Part shown: positions 59,977-64,000 of the stretch, in pieces
Position numbering within the stretch: position 1 is the first letter of the stretch
Layout: every line of letters begins with the position of its first letter
NCBI RefSeq assembly: GCF_012927745.1
Contig: NZ_JABBKX010000001.1
Span: 930,001 to 994,000 of the forward strand
Origin: Neoroseomonas marina
GTDB lineage: Bacteria > Pseudomonadota > Alphaproteobacteria > Acetobacterales > Acetobacteraceae
Length of the DNA: 64,000 bases
Direction of reading: 5' to 3'
Made by a program: the position numbers and the translations under genes
Notes under the pieces: model-generated
The model's input: only the letters and a program-made list of their open reading frames with translations
What the model was told of the DNA's origin: nothing
Database searches by the model: none

Positions 59977-61596
59977 TCAGTCCTGGCGCAGCGTCCGGCG
60001 CAGCTCGAACTTCTGGATCTTGCCCGTCGCGGTCTTGGGCAGTGACCCGAAGGTGACGTGCCGCGGCGCCTTGAAATGAGCCATGTTCGCGCGGCAATGC
60101 GCGACGATGTCGGCTTCGGTCGCCTTCGCACCCGGCTTCAGCGTGACGAACGCGTGCGGCACCTCGCCCCATTTCGGGTCCGGATGCGCGACGACGGCGG
60201 CTTCCATCACATCGGGGTGCTTGTAGAGCGCTTCTTCGACCTCGAGGCTGCTGATGTTCTCGCCGCCCGAGATGACGATGTCCTTCGCGCGGTCCTTCAC
60301 CTCGATGTAGCCGTCGGGGTGCAGGACGCCGAGGTCCCCGGTGCGGAACCAGCCATCGACGAAGGCCGCCGCATTGGCCTTGGGATTGCGCAGGTAGCCC
60401 TTCATCACCGTGTTGCCGCGCAAGGCGATCTCGCCGAGCGTCGCGCCATCCGCCGGCACGCGGGCGCCGGTCTCCTGGTCGAGCACGGTCGCGTCCTCGA
60501 GCGTCGGCAGCGGCACGCCTTGCCGGGCCATGAATGCGGCCTTCGCGGGCAGGTCGAGATTGGCGAGTTCCGGCTGCCAGGCGCAGAGCAGCGACGGGCC
60601 GTAGCATTCCGTCAGGCCGTACAGATGCGTGACGTCGAAGCCGAGGCGTTCCATCGCCGCGATCACCGGCGAGGGCGGCGCCGCACCCCCGGTCGCGATG
60701 CCGACGCGATGGGGGAAGGCGCGCTTCTGCTCCTCGGGCGCATGGATGAGCATGGTCAGCACGACGGGCGCGGCGCAGAGATGCGTGACGCCATGCTCGG
60801 CGATCAGCGCATAGATGCGCGCGGGATCGATGCGGCGCAGGCAGACATGAGTGCCGCCCTGCAGCGTGACGGCCCAGGTGTAGGTCCAGCCGTTGCAGTG
60901 GAACATCGGCAGCGTCCAGAGATAGACGCTGCGCGGCGACAGCCCGAAGGCCAGCGCATTGCCGCAGGCATTCAGGTAGGCGCCACGGTGGTGCACCACG
61001 ACACCCTTCGGGTCGCCCGTGGTGCCGGACGTGTAGGAGAGCGAGATCGCCTGCCATTCATCGGCCGGCGGTTCCACGGGAAAGGACGGATCGCCGGTGG
61101 CGAGGAAGTCCTCGTAGGGCGTGGCGTCGATCTCCGCGCCGCCCGGGCCTTCCGGGTCGTCCACGACCACGATGCGCGGCGCATCCGCGGCGCCGTCCAG
61201 CGCGACAGTGACAAGCGCCGCGAATTCGCGGTCCAGCAGCAGCACCTTCGCACCCGAATGGCCAAGGATGAAGCGCACCGTCGGCGCATCGAGCCGCGTG
61301 TTGATGGGGCACAGCACCGCGTGCGCCATCGGCACGGCCATGTGTGCCTCGAGCATCTCCGGGATGTTCGGCAGCAGCGCGGCGACGACATCGCCCTGAC
61401 CCACCCCGGCCGCGCGCAGCGCGGAGGCGAGGCGCCGGCAGCGATCCAGGTACTGCGCGTAGGTGACGCGCCGCGCGCCATGGACGATCGCCGTGCGCCC
61501 CGGCCAGATGCGCGCCGCGCGGGCGAGGAAGGAGACCGGCGAGAGCGGGACGTGGTTCGCGGCCGATTTCGGCAGGTCGTCTTCCATGGCGTTCAT
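59977..61596 (-). CDS. Acyl-CoA synthetase (LvaE-like)
   Basis: 539 residues. An ATP-dependent AMP-forming ligase that activates a carboxylic acid to its CoA thioester. P-loop SYTSGTTGDPKGVV at 188-200, then LPMFHCNGWTYTWAV, THLYGLTECYGPSLL, the hinge region DGWFRTGDLGVLHPDGYIEVKDR and the catalytic lysine near the end in PKTATGKIQKFELR. This is the medium/short-chain type similar to the ligase in levulinate operons. It is the last gene of the minus-strand run acyl-CoA dehydrogenase, phosphotransferase, DUF6285, ligase, overlapping DUF6285 by four bases. Confidence 0.94.
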   Translation of the reverse strand: MNAMEDDLPKSAANHVPLSPVSFLARAARIWPGRTAIVHGARRVTYAQYLDRCRRLASALRAAGVGQGDVVAALLPNIPEMLEAHMAVPMAHAVLCPINTRLDAPTVRFILGHSGAKVLLLDREFAALVTVALDGAADAPRIVVVDDPEGPGGAEIDATPYEDFLATGDPSFPVEPPADEWQAISLSYTSGTTGDPKGVVVHHRGAYLNACGNALAFGLSPRSVYLWTLPMFHCNGWTYTWAVTLQGGTHVCLRRIDPARIYALIAEHGVTHLCAAPVVLTMLIHAPEEQKRAFPHRVGIATGGAAPPSPVIAAMERLGFDVTHLYGLTECYGPSLLCAWQPELANLDLPAKAAFMARQGVPLPTLEDATVLDQETGARVPADGATLGEIALRGNTVMKGYLRNPKANAAAFVDGWFRTGDLGVLHPDGYIEVKDRAKDIVISGGENISSLEVEEALYKHPDVMEAAVVAHPDPKWGEVPHAFVTLKPGAKATEADIVAHCRANMAHFKAPRHVTFGSLPKTATGKIQKFELRRTLRQD

Positions 61597-61937
61597 CCCT
61601 TGCCGAGCGCACGCGGGGCGCTGACGACGCAGCGCGCGCGGGTCAGGTCGTCGAGCAGTGCGGCCGCCGCACTGTGATCCGGCGTGCCGGGATCGAAGCG
61701 GCCGGCGCGGATCGCGGCGGCAAAGCCCCGCGCGTCGCTCGCCAGCGCGGCGATGCGCGCCAGCGCCCCCGGCTCCCAGGCGTCCAGCCCGGCATCGCGG
61801 GCGGCGATGGCCATGGCGTTCGCCACCATGCGGGCGGCGAAGGCCTTGTCCGGCGGCAATGCGGGCAGCAGCTCGTTCAGCAGCACCTCCCGCGCCGTGG
61901 CGAGCAGGTCGGCCGCGCCGGGTTCCTCACGCAGCAT
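61593..61937 (-). CDS. DUF6285 protein (LvaB-like phosphotransferase partner)
   Basis: 114 residues from the ATG at 61937 with GGAGG six bases upstream; it overlaps the phosphotransferase 3' end by 11 bases. A helical protein: EPGAADLLATAREVLLNELLPALPPDKAFAARMVANAMAIAARD (in part: LLNELLPALPPDKAFAARM), then DLTRARCVVSAPRAL at the end. This small family is found next to aminoglycoside-phosphotransferase-like kinases and acyl-CoA dehydrogenases; in Pseudomonas putida the small LvaB protein is needed by the LvaA kinase, and I infer the same role here. Family identity is from memory of the pattern. Confidence 0.75.
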   Translation of the reverse strand: MLREEPGAADLLATAREVLLNELLPALPPDKAFAARMVANAMAIAARDAGLDAWEPGALARIAALASDARGFAAAIRAGRFDPGTPDHSAAAALLDDLTRARCVVSAPRALGKG

Positions 61938-62913
61938 CGCGGACCTCCACCATGCGCAGGATCTCCCATTCGAGGCCCGGGACCATGTGGCCGGTGAGCG
62001 CGAGTTCGAGGTTGCGCTCGACGCCGGAGATATGGCGCTCCGCCTGGTCGACGGCGATCGACGCCCAGCGGATATGCGCGCCGAGTTCCCACCAGCGCAC
62101 CCGGGCATCGTCCACGTCGCCGTAGCCCTCGTAGAGCGCCGCCCGCGGGCCGATGCCGCCGGCCTCCTGCGCATCGCTGCCGAAGCGCCAGCACTTCGCG
62201 CAGAGCCAACCGAGATCCGCATGCGGATCGCCCCACAGCGAGAACTCCCAGTCGAGCACGGCCGTCACGCCCTGCTCGTCCAGCATGATGTTCCCGGTGC
62301 GGAAATCGTTGTGGCAGAGCGTGACGGGCACCGGCGGCGGCGCGGTGCGCTCAAGGTGCCGCAGCCCCCATTCCAGCACCGGCCGCGGCGTGCGCTGGCG
62401 ATCGAGCGCCGCCCGCTGGTCCGCGACGAAGGCACGGCAGGCGTCGACGGGCGGCTCGCCCAGGAAAGCGAGGTCCGACCGCGGCGGCCGGATGGTGTGG
62501 ATGCGCGCGAGTTCCCGCCCCAGCGCGCGCACGCAGGCCTCGCGCCCGCCGCCCAGCGTCTCGCTCCTGACCACGCGATGCGCGGCGGCGGTGCCGGCGA
62601 CGCGGCGCATGACGAAGAAGGGCGCGCCCGTCACGGCGGCGTCCTCGCAGAGGAAGAGCGGCTCGGGCACCGTCACGCCGGCGGCGAAGGCCGCGCGGAG
62701 CAGCGCGAATTCCTGTGCGCGACCATGGCTGACCGCGAGCGTCGCCGCATTGTCCGTGCGCAGCACCCAGGCGCGGCCGTCGGAGACGTCCACCGCCCAG
62801 TTCTGCTGGATGGCGCCGCCGGAGAGCAGCGCCATCTTCTCGATGACCAGCGCGGGATCGCCCGAGGCAGCGCGCAGCCAGGCGGTCAGGCGGGCGCGGC
62901 GCGCCTCATCCAT
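61927..62913 (-). CDS. Phosphotransferase family protein (LvaA/ACAD10-type acyl kinase)
   Basis: 328 residues from the ATG at 62913. An aminoglycoside-phosphotransferase/choline-kinase fold. A Gly-rich ATP loop LLSGGAIQQNWAVDV (near 30), PFFVMRRVAGTA hinge, catalytic loop CHNDFRTGNIML (H201, D203, N208) and metal-binding DWEFSLWGDP (D221). In LvaA and human ACAD10/11 this domain phosphorylates the 4-hydroxyl of 4-hydroxyacyl-CoAs; the neighbouring acyl-CoA dehydrogenase then removes phosphate. It overlaps both neighbours, so the three are coupled. An antibiotic-resistance role is unlikely given this context. Confidence 0.88.
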   Translation of the reverse strand: MDEARRARLTAWLRAASGDPALVIEKMALLSGGAIQQNWAVDVSDGRAWVLRTDNAATLAVSHGRAQEFALLRAAFAAGVTVPEPLFLCEDAAVTGAPFFVMRRVAGTAAAHRVVRSETLGGGREACVRALGRELARIHTIRPPRSDLAFLGEPPVDACRAFVADQRAALDRQRTPRPVLEWGLRHLERTAPPPVPVTLCHNDFRTGNIMLDEQGVTAVLDWEFSLWGDPHADLGWLCAKCWRFGSDAQEAGGIGPRAALYEGYGDVDDARVRWWELGAHIRWASIAVDQAERHISGVERNLELALTGHMVPGLEWEILRMVEVRDAA

Positions 62914-64000
62914 GCCCGGCCTGGCCCCAGCGGAAGAAGCCGTCGCCCTCGGCGCGCAGCAGGTTCGCCAACACCATGCGGTGCACTTCCGAAGCCCCGT
63001 CCACCAGCCGCGCCTGGCGGGCGTAGCGGTAGATCCATTCGATGACGGTGTCCTTCGAATAGCCCCGCGCGCCGAGCAGCTGCAGCGCCGTGTCCACCGA
63101 CTTCTGCAGCGCGTCGGCGACCACGATCTTGGCCATCGACACCTCCTTGCGCGCGAAGGACCCCTGATCGAGCGCCCAGGCGGCACGCATGGTCAGCATG
63201 CGGCCGATCTCGATCTCCATCGCCGCCTGGCCGACCAGGCCCTGGACGCTTTCGCGGTCGATCAGCTTCACGCCGAAGGAATCCCGCACCTTGATGCGCT
63301 CCATCGCGATCTCGAGCGACCGCCGCGCCAGCCCCGTCCAGCGCATGCAATGCGTCAGCCGCGCGACGCCGAGGCGCATCTGCGTCAGCTTCAGCCCGTC
63401 GCCAACGCCGAGCAGCCGCTGTTCGTCCGGGATCTCGAGCCCGTCGAATTCGAGCTCGCAATGCCCGCCATGCTCCTCCGGGCCCATGATCGGGATGCGG
63501 CGCACGATGCGCCAGCCGGGGGATTCGGCGTCGAACAGGAAGGCGGAGAGACCTTTGCGCTCGTCGTCCGAGGTACGGGCGATCAGGATGAAGACCTTGG
63601 CGTTGCCGGCCCCGGTGATGAAGTGCTTGCGTCCCGTGATGCGCCAGCGGTCGTTGCCGACGCGCTCGGCCTTCGTATAGGTCAGGTTGGGGTCGGAGCC
63701 GCAGCCATCGGGCTCGGTCATCGCGAAGGCCGACTGCACCGCGCCGTCGACGACGGGCTTCAGCCAGCGCTCCTTCATCGCCTCGGGCAGCACCCTATCG
63801 AGGATCATCATGTTGCCGTCGTCGGGCGCGGCGGAATTGAACACCACGGGCCCGAAGATGGAGCGGTTCATCTCCTCGTAGCAGGCGGCCATGCCGATGC
63901 GCGGCAGTTCCATGCCGCCGAGGCACCTGGGCATCTGCAGCGCCCAGAGGCCCGCGGCCTTCGCCTCCCGCCGCATGTCGGTCAGCACATGCGGGGCGAT
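62906..64000 (-). CDS. Acyl-CoA dehydrogenase (LvaC-like; 5' end outside window)
   Basis: 364 residues visible; the frame is open to base 64000, so the N terminus is cut off. FAD enzyme fold: MTEPDGCGSDPNLTYTKAER (substrate/FAD region), WRITGRKHFITGAGNAKVFI, then RDSFGVKLIDRESVQGLVGQ, AWALDQGSFARKEVSMAKIV and QLLGARGYSKDTVIEWIYRYARQARLVDG-type C terminus (in part: YARQARLVDGASEVHRMV). The usual catalytic Glu position near the C terminus reads DGASEVHRM, compatible with a glutamate. First visible gene of the 4-hydroxyacid-type operon; it overlaps the phosphotransferase start by eight bases. Confidence 0.93.
   Translation of the reverse strand: MAPHVLTDMRREAKAAGLWALQMPRCLGGMELPRIGMAACYEEMNRSIFGPVVFNSAAPDDGNMMILDRVLPEAMKERWLKPVVDGAVQSAFAMTEPDGCGSDPNLTYTKAERVGNDRWRITGRKHFITGAGNAKVFILIARTSDDERKGLSAFLFDAESPGWRIVRRIPIMGPEEHGGHCELEFDGLEIPDEQRLLGVGDGLKLTQMRLGVARLTHCMRWTGLARRSLEIAMERIKVRDSFGVKLIDRESVQGLVGQAAMEIEIGRMLTMRAAWALDQGSFARKEVSMAKIVVADALQKSVDTALQLLGARGYSKDTVIEWIYRYARQARLVDGASEVHRMVLANLLRAEGDGFFRWGQAGHG

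Noticed and set aside
61927..62913. An aminoglycoside resistance kinase
   Set aside because: The HND and DWE motifs are shared by all kinases of this fold. The overlap with acyl-CoA dehydrogenase and DUF6285 genes points to acyl-CoA metabolism.
62906..63461. A second minus-strand open frame inside the acyl-CoA dehydrogenase, suggesting a frameshift
   Set aside because: The acyl-CoA dehydrogenase frame is continuous to the window end with all motifs; the other frame has no recognisable sequence.

Overview
The window is chromosomal DNA from a very GC-rich alphaproteobacterium. Gene order (ctaC-ctaD-ctaB-ctaG-ctaE-DUF983-SURF1; kdsD-lptC-lptA-lptB-rpoN-hpf; rpmH-rnpA-yidD-yidC-engB) and protein character point to Rhodospirillales, most likely an Acetobacteraceae member of the Roseomonas type. 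This placement is inference from gene content. Most of the window is housekeeping; I saw no tRNA, rRNA, CRISPR array, prophage or complete insertion sequence.

Layout. 1-3.2 kb: 3' part of a periplasmic-glucan glucosyltransferase, a membrane protein, a RibD/DHFR-like reductase and the MmcB repair nuclease. 3.3-17.3 kb (minus strand): a long run from cytochrome c oxidase (ctaC, ctaD, ctaB, a small membrane peptide, ctaG, ctaE) through DUF983, SURF1, an M32 carboxypeptidase, thrC, an M16 peptidase and pmbA to hldE. 17.4-21.9 kb: a SmtB-like zinc-sensor regulator, an unknown 399-residue protein, a DsbD-like reductase and a small secreted protein. 21.9-29.6 kb: the LPS-export operon kdsD-lptC-lptA-lptB, then rpoN, hpf and a TPR/glycosyltransferase-like protein. 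29.6-33.4 kb: DUF1150 with Hsp20, then def-fmt-truA. 33.4-38.1 kb: dapD-dapE and a GGDEF/DUF2336 pair. 38-44.5 kb: argB, an LLM flavin monooxygenase, a lower-GC secreted orphan, and engB-yidC-yidD-rnpA-rpmH. 44.6-50.3 kb: TVP38, a disulfide oxidoreductase, 3-hydroxybutyrate dehydrogenase, patatin, Tam and Sir2. 50.3-55.8 kb: MFS, DUF3293, an rRNA methyltransferase, panC, an EamA exporter and a class II aldolase. 55.8-59.1 kb: two orphan solute-binding proteins and a CaiB-type CoA-transferase. 59.2-64 kb: an LprI-like protein, then a minus-strand operon of acyl-CoA dehydrogenase, phosphotransferase, DUF6285 and acyl-CoA ligase.

How the genes work together. HldE, KdsD and LptABC supply and export LPS. 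DapD/DapE feed lysine and peptidoglycan. Def and Fmt handle N-formyl-methionine. The last operon has the composition of the levulinate/4-hydroxyacid (LvaA-LvaB-LvaC-LvaE) pathway, in which a 4-hydroxyacyl-CoA is phosphorylated and the phosphate is then eliminated.

The most unusual non-coding signal is a set of composite palindromes. Each is a GC hairpin with a 3-base loop followed by a CCAAAGGCC...GGCCTTTGG hairpin and a GGAAACC tail. They sit a few bases after stop codons, on the coding strand of the upstream gene, singly or as mirrored pairs. A second palindrome family occupies two other gene 3' ends. A near-consensus sigma-54 site precedes the kdsD...rpoN cluster.
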